This document shows positions 12,364-23,469 of a stretch of 64,000 bases of DNA, one piece after another. The notes beneath the pieces are model-generated. The model did no database searches and was not told where the DNA came from. It saw only the letters and a program-made list of their open reading frames with translations. Position 1 is the first letter of the stretch; each line of letters starts with the position of its first letter. The stretch is from Dermanyssus gallinae (taxonomy: Eukaryota; Arthropoda; Arachnida; Mesostigmata; Dermanyssidae): positions 24,309 to 88,308 of the forward strand of contig QVRM01002079.1 of NCBI GenBank assembly GCA_003439945.1. The letters are read 5' to 3'. A program made the position numbers and the translations under genes.

Positions 12364-12602
12364 CTGCGGGGGATGCTGCGGAGGATACTGCGGGGGATGC
12401 TGCGGGGGATGCTGCGAGGGATACTGCGAGGGATACTGCGAGGGATACTGCGGAGGATGCTGCGAAGGATACTGCGGGGGTTGCTGCAGAGGATGCTGCG
12501 GAGGATACTGCGAGGGATGCTGCAGAGGATGCTGCGGAGGATACTGCGGGGGATGCTGCGAGGGATGCTGCAGAGGATGCTGCGGAGGATGCTGCGGACG
12601 AG
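12364..12602. repeat. 12-bp coding-compatible minisatellite
   Basis: About 20 tandem units of GGATRCTGCGRG with substitutions at a few fixed positions. Because the period is a multiple of three, several frames on both strands stay open: plus-strand Cys-Gly (CGGYCGGCC), Arg-Met-Leu and Asp-Ala-Ala frames, and a minus-strand QHPPQYPS frame in an open frame of about 155 codons (12208-12675) that continues into non-repetitive sequence on both sides. The minus-strand Gln/Pro-rich product looks most protein-like, but no splice or promoter evidence decides whether any frame is translated. Confidence 0.85.
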
Positions 12603-12771
12603 GTTCTGATAATAGCACTGCTTCTTTTGCTGTAATGCCATGTTCCTCTTTTGCTGCCTGTAACAATATATACATGCATACACTATATATGTTTATATAT
12701 TATATAATTTAAATATTGTGAGGATTCATGAAATCATTTCCAACAAGTTTCACACTCGGCAGTGATCGCCA

Positions 12772-13210
12772 TAATATATATATATATATATATATACATA
12801 TATCATATATAAATAGATATATATATATATGTTATACATATATATATATATTATATATATATTATATGCTATATATAATATATCTATATATTTCTATGTC
12901 TCTTCATATTTATCTATAAGATGAGATAGAATAACACCTCTCTCTATATCTAATCTGTCTCTTCTCTAAAGAGGAGAGATAAGAAGATAGTTTCTGATTC
13001 TCTCTCTCTCTAAGAGAGTCTAGAGAGGTCTATAGATATCCTCTCTCCTTCTCTTCTCTTCTCTCTCTTCTCTCTTCCTAATCCTCTCTCTATTCCCTCT
13101 CTCTAACTTCTCCTCTCCTTCTCTCTCCTCTTTCTCTTCTTTCTCTCTCTCTATATCTCTATCTCTCTCTCTATCATCTCTATATACACATATTATATAT
13201 ATATATATAC
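12772..13210. repeat. TA-rich tract followed by polypyrimidine (CT-rich) tract
   Basis: Degenerate (TA)n from about 12772 to 12890, then a strongly strand-asymmetric CT-rich tract from about 13020 to 13185 with very few purines on the plus strand, then another (TA)n run that touches the left end of the fold-back element. Confidence 0.85.
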
Positions 13211-13797
13211 AGGGTGTTACGTAAAAAGTAGTACTTCTTTCGAGGTTTGATAGAGCTCGGCAAGAAAATAATTTTTCCCAATGGGCGGAAGCCAAGAAAA
13301 CGTTTTGTTTAGGAGTGAGGATGAAATTTAGAAAAGTCGTTATTCTGCCTTATTTTCTCCTACATAATTGTACAAAATCTACGTTTGCGGGAGAACCAGT
13401 CAACGCATGAAGCAACCGATCATACCAGTGTGTTCGGCGGAAAATTTTGCATAACCTAAATGACACCTAACGCAAGCTAGCAAAAAGCAAATAGGTGGAA
13501 TATAAAAAATCAGAAAAAGTCGATTTGTTGTTATAACTTACGTTGAAGCTTTCACGTGCAAAATCTAAAAATTTTGCCATTGCGCACAAATGACGAACAC
13601 TCTCCGACGATAGCAGATTTAATGCCCGTCATTTTCGTACCAAAGTGATGGTGCTGCGTTACGTAGTTGCTGAGAAACTAGGCTTTTTCGACAGCCATAT
13701 CAAAAGCAAAGGCATGCATACTTCCTAGCATCTTGACCTGCTTTACCACAGAAACCACTTGCGCACGTCCAGAAACACACCAGCATTTATTTATTAT

Positions 13798-14153
13798 AAG
13801 AAGTGCTCGAAGTTCCGTCCGCCTACCACTAAACACGTTCTGTAGCGATTGCACAGGCTCTCTTGCACTCGTGTAAATATGTTAGGCATTGCCCTAACGG
13901 CGTCAGCAGCGTTGAATATACGGTCAACCAGATCTTCACGCGATTCAACGGGGGTTTCGTAAACAACACTCTTTAGGTAGCCCCACAAAAAAAAGTCGAG
14001 GCTTGTTAAATCGGGGGAGCGAGGTGGCCAAGCTATAGACCCGCCTCGGCCGATCCACCGATTCTTGAATGCTTCGTTTAGGTATTCTCGAACCGTAGCA
14101 GAGTTGTGTGGCGGCATTTTCAGACGAAAGCTTTCCAGGATGCCTTCTAACAA
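13798..14153 (-). pseudogene. Transposase C-terminal fragment (left arm)
   Basis: About 118 codons are open with no proper start. Motifs are PPHNSATVREYLNEAF, GRGGSIAWPPRSPDL and LDFFLWGYLKSVVYETP, then a C-terminal NRYRTCLVVGGRNFEHFL, the order seen at the end of mariner/IS630-superfamily transposases. The SPDL block near the third catalytic residue is present, but the usual QDGAPPH entry is replaced (FRLKMPPHNS), and the first two thirds, including two catalytic aspartates, are absent. It differs from the right-arm copy by a single residue (Pro for Ser before NIFTRV), so the arms were copied recently or homogenised. Confidence 0.8.
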
Positions 14154-14408
14154 CTGGGTAACGTATGAAATGACACATCTCGAGAACCTGACACTTCGTT
14201 TTATAGCTTTTGGCGTTGGCGGTTTTTCTTATGGTGTTTTGGCGTCTCGAATGACGAATTTCGAATCAAAGCCCGCGCAAATTTCCGATAGAAGCTTGTG
14301 CGAACGGCGAATAATTTCGAAACAAAGCCGGCTGCTCAGCGTAAACAAATGCTGGTGTGTTTGTTTCCGCCCTGCGTATCGCGCGTTTTTGATTCATACG
14401 TTACCTAG

Positions 14409-14768
14409 TTGTTAGAAGGCATCCTGGAAAGCTTTCGTCTGAAAATGCCGCCACACAACTCTGCTACGGTTCGAGAATACCTAAACGAAGCATTCAAGAA
14501 TCGGTGGATCGGCCGAGGCGGGTCTATAGCTTGGCCACCTCGCTCCCCCGATTTAACAAGCCTCGACTTTTTTTTGTGGGGCTACCTAAAGAGTGTTGTC
14601 TACGAAACCCCCGTTGAATCGCGTGAAGATCTGGTTGACCGTATATTCAACGCTGCTGACGCCGTTAGGGCAATGTCTAACATATTTACACGAGTGCAAG
14701 AGAGCCTGTGCAATCGCTACAGAACGTGTTTAGTGGTAGGCGGACGGAACTTCGAGCACTTCTTATAA
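14409..14768 (+). pseudogene. Transposase C-terminal fragment (right arm)
   Basis: Mirror copy of the left-arm fragment: 119 codons ending at TAA after FEHFL, read from the spacer outward. It has the same WPPRSPDL and FFLWGYLKS motifs, and the same loss of the N-terminal DNA-binding region and first catalytic residues. The open frame begins at a TTG in the spacer-proximal sequence, so there is no credible translation start. It is the better reference copy only because the stop and downstream end are clear. Confidence 0.8.
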
Positions 14769-15352
14769 TAAATAAATGCTGGTGTGTTTCTGGACGTGCG
14801 CAAGTGGTTTCTGTGGTAAAGCAGGTCAAGATGCTAGGAAGTATGCATGCCTTTGCTTTTGATATGGCTGTCGAAAAAGCCTAGTTTCTCAGCAACTACG
14901 TAACGCAGCACCATCACTTTGGTACGAAAATGACGGGCATTAAATTTGCTATCGTCAGAGAGTGTTCGTCATTTGTGCGCAATGGCAAAATTTTTAGATT
15001 TTGCACGTGAAAGCTTCAACGTAAGTTATAACAACAAATCGACTTTTTATGATTTTTTTTATTCCACCTATTTGCTTTTTGCTAGCTTGCGTTAGGTGTC
15101 ATTTAGGTTATGCAAAATTTTCCGCCGAACACACTGGTATGATCGGTTGCTTCATGCGTTGACTGGTTCTCCCGCAAACGTAGATTTTGTACAACTATGT
15201 AGGAGAAAATAAGGCAGAATAACGACTTTTCTAAATTTCATCCTCACTCCTAAACAAAACGTTTTCTTGGCTTCCGCCCATTGGGAAACATTATTTTCTT
15301 GCCGAGCTCTATCAAACCTCAAAAGAAGTACTACTTTTTACGTAACACCCTG

Positions 15353-15529
<177 letters not shown>

Positions 15530-15820
15530 TTTTTGGAGGAGGTATTAAATGCAGTTACGCACTATCGCTACGAGTCTCTATCTCTAGCAGTGTGGGACTC
15601 GACCCCAACGGTTGGATGTTACTCCGTTGAGACCCATACCCACTAAACGCACTTCCCCCCTTAAGCTTCACTCTCTGATAGCCCAGATCTTCATAAAAAC
15701 AGTACTATGGACTATCAGGAGAAGTGGCGAGCGCCCTTTCAGATCAATTGGCTGGGGTCGCCCAGAGGATCCAGCACTTGTCTAACACCGGCAAGCCCGT
15801 TTTCTTCGAGCTGCACTTCT

Positions 15821-18800
15821 CCATGGATGCTTTCAGGTTGAAGCCGCAGTTGTGCCTGTCTTTCTTTGCACATTTCATGTTTCTCATGGAGGACTTCTTT
15901 TGCCGTCGCTGCTCCCAGTTTCCAGGCCTGCTCACTGGAGACAATGTATTCTGTGAACTTTATTAAGCTGGACCGAGGTGGGTCGCTGACCTCGTGGTGT
16001 GGGTCTCCCTCCCTGGCCGGCGACAAAGCCTTTCCAATTCGGCACAAATTCGAGTTGAAGTTTCCGTGTCCTGTGAGGATTTGGGTGAGGTGATAGGTAA
16101 GGTCTCCCCCAGGCCTCTCTATCCATGCCTTGATATCTGGCAGCAGTACGCGCAGGGATCCTCCAGGACTCCCGGGGGGGATGGCGTCCCACTCCTCCTG
16201 CCATGTCTTAATGGTGTTGTTTCTCTCGCTGTCTTTTTCCGTTTGGGTAGGGGAACCTAATTCCCATAGTCGCTTCCTTTCGAGTGCCTTAAGATCCCAG
16301 GGGATCGACCCTGCAAGCACCAGAGCAGCATTTGTGCTGACTGTGCGGTACCCCTGGATTACCCTCAGGGCTGCCACCCTCTGGGTCCTCCGTAGAATCT
16401 GTTTCGCTTTCTTCGTCTTGAGAGTTGCTCTCACCCAAACTGGCGCTCCAAATAATGCAATTGATTCCGCGACCGTCATTAGCAGTGCCCTTGTGCGGGC
16501 CCGGGGGCCATGGATGTTCGGCAGAATCTTGGCTATAGCACACACTGCCTTGGCTGCTTTTGTCATTGCCTTTTTTATGTGGCTGAGGCCATTCATCGCA
16601 GTATCCAGTGTGACCCCGAGATAGCGGACTTCCTTTACAATTTTAATATCCTCGCCGTCGAGCTGTAGAGTGAGCGGACGGATCTTCTTTCTCCCTGTGA
16701 GGAGTATTGCTTCGCTCTTTTCAGGGGCAAGTCTGAGTCCCGCTGCGCTCATCTACTTTCAGGTTGAAGCCGCAGTTGTGCCTGTCTTTCTTTGCACTTT
16801 TCATGTTTCTCATGGAGGACTTCTTTTGCCGTCGCTGCTCCCAGTTTTCAGGCCTGCTCACTGGAGACAATGTATTCTGTGAACTTTATTAAGCTAGACC
16901 GAGGTGAGTCGCTGACCTCGTGGTGTGGGTCTCCCTCCCTGGCCCATTTCACTCGGACGAGTCTGCTTGCCCTTAACCGCGCAGCCTCCCAGGCCGAGCA
17001 CTGTAGCAGTGTGTGACCTGGAGTGTCCTCATGTGCCTCTTGGCAAAATACGCATATCGGCGACAAAGCCTTTCCAATTCGGGACAAATACGAGTTGAAG
17101 TTTCCGTGTCCTGTGAGGATTTGGGTGAGGTGATAGGTGAGGTCTCTCCCAGGCCTCTCTATCCATGCCTTGATATCTGGCAACAGTACGCGCAGGGATC
17201 CTCCAGGACCCCCGGGGGGGATGGCGTCCCACTCCTCCTGCCATGTCTTAATTGTGTTGTTTCTCTCGCTGTCTTTTTCCGTTTGGGTAGAGGAACCTAA
17301 TTCCCATAGTCGCTTCCTTTCGAGTGCCTTAAGATCCCAGGGGATCGACCCTGCAAGCACCAGAGCAGCATTTACCAAATCCAAATAATGCAATTGATTT
17401 CGCGACCGTCATTAGCAGTGCCCTTGTGCGGGCCCGGGGGCCATGGATGTTCGGCAGAATCTTGGCTATAGCACACACTGCCTTGGCTGCTTTTGTCGTT
17501 GCCTTTTTATGTGGCTGAGGCCATTCATCGCAGTATCCAGTGTGACCCCGAGATAGCGGACTTCCTTTACAATTTTAATATCCTCGCCGTCGAGCTGTAG
17601 AGTGAGCGGACGGATCTTCTTTCTCCCTGTGAGGAGTATTGCTTCGCTCTTTTCAGGGGCAAGTCTGAGTCCCGCTGCGCTCATCTACTTTCAGGTTGAA
17701 GCCGCAGTTGTGCCTGTCTTTCTTTGCACTTTTCATGTTTCTCATGGAGGACTTCTTTTGCCGTCGCTGCTCCCAGTTTTCAGGCCTGCTCACTGGAGAC
17801 AATGTATTCTGTGAACTTTATTAAGCTGGACCGAGGTGAGTCGCTGACCTCGTGGTGTGGGTCTCCCTCCCTGGCCCATTTCACTCGGACGAGTCTGCTT
17901 GCCCTTAACCGCGCAGCCTCCCAGGCCGAGCACTGTAGCAGTGTGTGACCTGGAGTGTCCTCATGTGCCTCTTGGCAAAATACGCATATCGGTGACAAAG
18001 CCTTTCCAATTCGGGACAAATACGAGTTGAAGTTTCCGTGTCCTGTGAGGATTTGGGTGAGGTGATAGGTGAGGTCTCTCCCAGGCCTCTCTATCCATGC
18101 CTTGATATCTGGCAACAGTACGCGCAGGGATCCTCCAGGACCCCCGGGGGGGATGGCGTCCCACTCCTCCTGCCATGTCTTAATTGTGTTGTTTCTCTCG
18201 CTGTCTTTTTCCGTTTGGGTAGGGGAACCTAATTCCCATAGTCGCTTCCTTTCGAGTGCCTTAAGATCCCAGGGGATCGACCCTGCAAGCACCAGAGCAG
18301 CATTTACCAAATCCAAATAATGCAATTGATTCCGCGACCGTCATTAGCAGTGCCCTTGTGCGGGCCCGGGGGCCATGGATGTTCGGCAGAATCTTGGCTA
18401 TAGCACACACTGCCTTGGCTGCTTTTGTCGTTGCCTTTTTATGTGGCTGAGGCCATTCATCGCAGTATCCAGTGTGACCCCGAGATAGCGGACTTCCTTT
18501 ACAATTTTAATATCCTCGCCGTCGAGCTGTAGAGTGAGCGGACGGATCTTCTTTCTCCCTGTGAGGAGTATTGCTTCGCTCTTTTCAGGGGCAAGTCTGA
18601 GTCCCGCTGCGCTCATCTACTTTCAGGTTGAAGCCGCAGTTGTGCCTGTCTTTCTTTGCACTTTTCATGTTTCTCATGGAGGACTTCTTTTGCCGTCGCT
18701 GCTCCCAGTTTTCAGGCCTGCTCACTGGAGACAATGTATTCTGTGAACTTTATTAAGCTGGACCGAGGTGAGTCGCTGACCTCGTGGTGTGGGTCTCCCT

Positions 18801-19548
18801 CCCTGGCCCATTTCACTCGGACGAGTCTGCTTGCCCTTAACCGCGCAGCCTCCCAGGCCGAGCACTGTAGCAGTGTGTGACCTGGAGTGTCCTCATGTGC
18901 CTCTTGGCAAAATACGCATATCGGCGACAAAGCCTTTCCAATTCGGGACAAATACGAGTTGAAGTTTCCGTGTCCTGTGAGGATTTGGGTGAGGTGATAG
19001 GTGAGGTCTCTCCCAGGCCTCTCTATCCATGCCTTGATATCTGGCAGCAGTACGCGCAGGGATCCTCCAGGACCCCCGGGGGGGATGGCGTCCCACTCCT
19101 CCTGCCATGTCTTAATTGTGTTGTTTCTCTCGCTGTCTTTTTCCGTTTGGGTAGGGGAACCTAATTCCCATAGTCGCTTCCTTTCGAGTGCCTCAAGATC
19201 CCAGGGGATCGACCCTGCAAGCACCAGAGCAGCATTTACCAAATCCAAATAATGCAATTGATTCCGCGACCGTCATTAGCAGTGCCCTTGTGCGGGCCCG
19301 GGGGCCATGGATGTTCGGCAGAATCTTGGCTATAGCACACACTGCCTTGGCTGCTTTTGTCGTTGCCTTTTTATGTGGCTGAGGCCATTCATCGCAGTAT
19401 CCAGTGTGACCCCGAGATAGCGGACTTCCTTTACAATTTTAATATCCTCGCCGTCGAGCTGTAGAGTGAGCGGACGGATCTTCTTTCTCCCTGTGAGGAG
19501 TATTGCTTCGCTCTTTTCAGGGGCAAGTCTGAGTCCCGCTGCGCTCAT
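15821..19548 (-). repeat. Four tandem units (932-bp period) of the LINE 3' coding region
   Basis: Units at about 15821-16752 (divergent), 16753-17684, 17685-18616 and 18617-19548. The last three are exactly 932 bases each and differ by only a few substitutions. Each begins (minus strand) at MSAAGLRLAPEKSEAILL and ends at LRLQPES, where the next unit starts. The three identical units keep the zinc knuckle but lack about 100 bases around ALFGAPVWVRA. The outermost 3' unit has the reverse: that segment is kept and the knuckle is lost in frame (ALSPAREGDPHH). Confidence 0.9.
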
Positions 19549-19555
19549 CCACTCT

Positions 19556-19713
19556 TTTTTTTCTTCTGGGAGGTTTCGGGAATGCATGATGCACATGCGC
19601 CACTAGCAGCCTGCGTGACTAGTGTGAGACTCGCAAACCCACTAAACCCGGATTCCTCCCCACCCCCCCAGGCTCGGTATTACTTTCGCATTACATCGAA
19701 ATGCCCCCAAAAT
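19556..19713 (-). mobile_element. 158-bp retroposed LINE 3' end with 13-bp target duplication
   Basis: Flanked by perfect direct repeats GCTCATCCACTCT at 19543-19555 and 19714-19726. On the minus strand the insert ends in AGAAGAAAAAAA. Part of it (GTTTAGTGGGT and ACCTCCCAGAAG) resembles the 3' UTR of the host R1-like family, so it is best read as a severely 5'-truncated relative that landed inside ORF2 just after the EWMS codons. Confidence 0.75.
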
Positions 19714-19726
19714 GCTCATCCACTCT

Positions 19727-21246
19727 GACGTTAGGTAAACAGCTTTATTCATATTTAGTTCAAGTTCGTCGGCAGTTTTAGCCTGCACGACTATCGCCAG
19801 GTCGTCGGCATAGGCTACTGTGTCCACTCCTTTGGGCAGGCCTGTCAGACGGAGGACGTCGTCGTAAGCCAAATTCCAGAGAAGTGGGCCAAGTATAGAC
19901 CCCTGCGGGACCCCGGCTGTCATTTGGAAGCTGACCTGGCCGTTGACAACTGTTCGTGCTTTAAGGTAGCTAGAAATTACGTTTACCAGATACGAGGGGA
20001 CTTTTTTGCGTATCAGTGTGTCCAGAATTGTTTTCCATGGTAGACTGTTGAAGGCGTTCTTAACGTCTAGGAGAGCGACTAGGAGGAGCTGCCGTGTCTG
20101 TATAGTGGAACTTCGTAACGAATCCGCCCTACTTGCAACGCGTTGTATTGCAGTTAGGACTGACCGGTTCTTGCGGAAGCCGTATTGTGTGTCCGAAAGC
20201 AGGCCGTGTTCATCTGCGAAGAGCCTCAGTCTTTCTTCAATTATGGCCTCGTATCCTTTTGCCAGCGCACTCAGCAGGCATATCGGTCGGTATCCCCCGT
20301 TTCCCTTGGGAATGAGGACGACTTAAGCACGCTTCCAGGATAGCGGAAAAGTGCCGCTTTTGAGTAAGACATTGAAAGAGTCCGCAACTATCTCAAGGTG
20401 CTCTGTAAAGAGAAGTTTCACTGCCTCAGGGGGAACCCCGTCTGGTCCGGGGGCTTTTCCGGTCTTTTGCCTGTGAGCTGCGCGTATAACCTCGTAAGGT
20501 TCAATAGACGGAAACTCGGCCTCACCTTCCAGCCCGGGAATGTTCTCATAAATTGCCCTTTCGGAAGGTGCGTGGGTCGGGAACAGCTTAGTTAGTACCG
20601 TCTTGGTTTGCTGTTCGTCCAGGGAAACAGGGGTCTTTTTTTTATTACCCCTGACTATGTTGTAAGGTTTTCCCCAGGGATCGTCCTCGACCTCGATGAG
20701 GAGCTTTCTATGGCCGCTAGTCTTACTGTCGGCTATGGCTTGCTTAAGTAAGGCCCGGCTTCTTCTATACTCTTGCAATTCTTGATTGCGTACGTCTGCG
20801 TCTCGTTGTTTCAGTTTGAGAGCACGCCTTGCTTTGCAGCACTCTTTTCGTTTGTCTGCGATCTCCTGCGTCCACCAATATTTAGGCAGGACGTTCCCTC
20901 GCCTGGGGTGAGCGCTGTTGGTACACGTTGTCTTGCACACCTCTACAAGGAGTGCTTGTAGATCTTCTGCAGTTATGTGGGGGCTGGATAGGGCTTTTAT
21001 TTTCCTCCCGAGTTCTTTCTTGAACCTTGACTCGTTTGTGAGTCTGAATCGCTCCTTAAGGGGAGGAACTGATCGAAAGTTTTGAATTCTCAGTCGAGTC
21101 TCAATGCAGAAATGGTCGCTCAGGTTTTCCTCGTCCACTAGAACCTTCCAGCTTATACCTTTTGGCGCGAGGATGTCGTTACATAACGTGATATCCACGT
21201 AAGACTCGCTGCCGTGGCGGTGGAAAGTAGCTTCTTTTCCGTCGTT
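19727..21246 (-). pseudogene. R1-clade ORF2: endonuclease tail and reverse transcriptase
   Basis: In one frame, minus strand: an endonuclease tail (VLNDGKEATF, then SYVDITLCN and the NLSDHF block ending the domain); the WWTQEIADKRKECCKARR linker; reverse-transcriptase motifs KAPGPDGVPPEAVK, YGFRKNRSVL, LLDVKNAFNSLPW, GVPQGSILGPLLWN and the catalytic VAYADDLAIVV. The only interruption before 19727 is a TAA at 20323-20325, just before VVLIPKGNGGY, so a single nonsense change separates this from an intact domain. After the YADD block the frame meets the inserted retroposon. The gene cannot make a full protein here, but it is a young copy. Confidence 0.8.
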
Positions 21247-21261
21247 TAATACTTGAAGATC

Positions 21262-21264
21262 GAG

Positions 21265-21326
<62 letters not shown>

Positions 21327-21330
21327 AACC
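21262..21330. repeat. (TA)n microsatellite
   Basis: Separates the truncated 5' side of the R1-clade LINE from the RLE LINE fragment. Confidence 0.9.
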
Positions 21331-21896
21331 ATAAAGAGACATGACGACGTCTGTGATCGCGTGGCGCGTCTTCTCCGCGAAAGGGGTCATGAGGTGGTTC
21401 GTGACCGAGTATTCCGTCGACCGGGCGCACCAGGTATAAAGCCCGACCTCGTAATAACAACACCTACCGAGGTCTGGGTTTTAGATGCCGAGGTTTGCGG
21501 CCCGAACCGGGACCTGGCAAAAGCACGGCAAGACAAGATCGCCAAATATGACGTCGAGTTCCTAAGAGCGGCGCTCCCCTACCCGCAAAAACCTCGCAGA
21601 TTCGGATCCATCACTATCTCTATGAGTGGTGTATGGGACTCCGAATCTGCGAGGACGCTCTTGGGGCTCGGCGTCACGAAGAGGAATCTTATGGATCTCA
21701 CCGTTTTAACTTTGCAAGGAACCTTGAGGATATATCGCTCGCACCGGGTCCATAAGAGCGGGGGCTACCATCAAGCAAGGACACGGATAACTGACTCTTA
21801 ACTTCACGTGACACCTTTTTACCACCATTTTTATTAAGGCGAGCACTGCCGAGTGTGCAAACGTATTGTAAATGATTAATAAATCATCACAATATT

Positions 21897-21900
<4 letters not shown>
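21331..21900 (+). mobile_element. RLE-type LINE 3' fragment (R2/NeSL-like)
   Basis: An open frame from about 21331 to the TAA at 21799-21801 encodes the restriction-like endonuclease domain of an R2-type retrotransposon: RHDDVCDRVARLLRERG, then KPDLVITTPTEVWVLDAEV (the PD...D core), followed by RQDKIAKYD and a C-terminal tail to RTRITDS. Family knowledge: this domain makes the target nick for reverse transcription. About 100 bases of 3' UTR follow, ending CATCACAATATTTTC. The copy is 5'-truncated, has an intact frame in what remains, and lies between two (TA)n tracts. Confidence 0.75.

Positions 21901-21973
<73 letters not shown>
21901..21973. repeat. (TA)n microsatellite
   Basis: Directly follows the 3' end of the RLE LINE copy. 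Confidence 0.9.
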
Positions 21974-21977
<4 letters not shown>

Positions 21978-21999
21978 CCGCAAAAACCAACTTGTTTGT

Positions 22000-22234
22000 T
22001 TTATTTGTCCCCTTTTCAGGGGTGGCGACTGAATTTTAATCAATTTGTGAGTTCTACACTACCGTGACATCAGGGTTATCGGGCTACTTCTACTAGCAGT
22101 AAAGACTGAAACATTTTGCTACGCACGATTTTGTTCCCTTTGTCCCAAGGGTTTTCTTTGGCCTCTTAGCACAATGAAATTTAATGATCTATTTTGATAT
22201 TCTTAGTTGCTGAGTATGTAGTTATTTCTCTTCT

Positions 22235-22271
<37 letters not shown>

Positions 22272-23450
22272 CGTGCTTGCTTGGCTCTTTATAAACTAAG
22301 TAGATATCTACCGTATTCTTAAAAAAACGTAAATAAAGTAACGTGCATACGAATCGTGTCGCTCCTAAGAGTCGCAAGATGTTTTATAACGGATCACTAT
22401 TCGGTACGCCCCTGGAACTAAAGAGCTATCTGAATGGCAGGCGTTGCGCTTTGACAACAAATGTATTAGGCTGATAGCTCGCACGATCAAGGTACAAAGC
22501 GATACGGCGTCAGGGTTATGATCACTAACGATTAGTGAAAGGTATTGAAGTTGAGAAAGCCCCCGAAAGTCGTTGAGAAAACCGGCCTCTCAGTTTCAGC
22601 CTCTATGCGATTCCCTTTTACGAAATCTAGCAATGCCCATCACTTTAAGATTTGTCAAGAAAAGGTTGTAATACAGTAAAACCCTCCGTTTGTACATTCA
22701 GTATTGGCTGGTCAGAGGCTACTATTGGACATTATGACAGTGTGACAGCGCGGTCTAAGTGGCTGTCGCGCTAGTCATGATTTTGTTATTTACCGGCGTG
22801 TTGCCGGTTCGATCCCAGTTGTTATTGATCGAGTTTCCTTTAAGCAATGCTCATTGAGAATGAATGATAAGCCATACCCTGACCGAGAGTCAGCGACTAT
22901 GCTGCTGCCACAAGGGCTGCAAAGAAAACCCCAGAGATATCTCAACATGACCGTTCTTGAGGGTTGATGAAGCAGGAGAGATCCTAAAAATATGCACTAT
23001 TTGTAGTATTAACCCAATAGATATGGTTGTTCTGCTCCAAGAACACATTAAGGATCGTGTTCTTCTGAGTATTTCATTAGTTATTACGTTTAATGTTCCG
23101 CTTGAAGTTGGAGTTTTTCCCTCAACTTGAAACGCTCCGCAATTGTCCCGTTGTTCAAGCACAAGTAAGATATCATAAACATGCGTTCAACTGCCGGTCT
23201 ATTTCCCTGGTCGATTTTTGTCTATAAGTGGTACGCATGCTATCTTAAGAAAGACGGCTAGAAGACTATGAAATCTCTCACGACTCGATCATTCGTTCTT
23301 CTTATCTTCCTTTATGTGAAAAATGTTTTAAGTAGTAAGCAAACTGGGGGTGATTATGACTAAGGGGAGTATAGGGGCATCTCACCTTACTTCCGGCTGA
23401 TAATTTTTTTTTACTTGGACGACAGGACGCATAACAGGGCAAAGCCAGCG
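22000..23450. other. Non-coding; TA tract and degenerate tRNA-like SINE
   Basis: (TA)n at 22237-22268. At about 22738-22830, plus strand, a GCGCGGTCTAAGTGGC A-box-like segment is followed by a GCCGGTTCGATCCCAG B box with a long intervening arm, suggesting a decayed Leu/Ser-type tRNA-derived SINE. No protein gene is supported. Confidence 0.4.
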
Positions 23451-23469
23451 CAGTGCGACAACCGCTGTG

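Larger units (their letters stand above)
13211..15352. mobile_element. Fold-back (long inverted repeat) mariner-type element
   Basis: Both ends carry CAGGGTGTTACGTAAAAAG in inverted orientation, each touching a (TA)n tract as expected for TA-targeting elements. The inverted arms run about 13211-14169 and 14393-15352 (roughly 960 bases each) with only scattered differences, around a 223-base unique spacer. Each arm has about 580 non-coding bases and then a fragment of the same transposase, so the element is two copies of one half of a mariner/IS630-type transposon joined head to head. It has no complete transposase and would have to be moved in trans. A transcript through it would fold into a ~960-bp double-stranded RNA. 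Confidence 0.85.
15530..21246 (-). mobile_element. R1-clade non-LTR retrotransposon, 5'-truncated, internally amplified
   Basis: Read on the minus strand, the element starts inside the endonuclease domain at about 21246 (truncated at a TA tract), continues through the reverse transcriptase, a C-terminal region and a Cys-Cys-His-Cys knuckle (CVFCQEAHEDTPGH, then LLQC), and ends in a 3' UTR with poly(A) (T run at 15530-15537 on the plus strand). Family knowledge: R1-clade LINEs nick target DNA and prime reverse transcription there. The reverse transcriptase part is nearly intact, but the 3' coding half is present as four tandem units, and a 158-base insertion splits the frame. Confidence 0.85.

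Noticed and set aside
12353..12712. Cys-Gly-rich protein (plus strand)
   Set aside because: It is produced by the 12-bp repeat, which keeps several frames open; no start, splice or promoter evidence favours it.
16130..16624. Plus-strand frames of 70-164 codons over the LINE
   Set aside because: They are antisense shadows of the LINE ORF2 and repeat with the 932-bp units.
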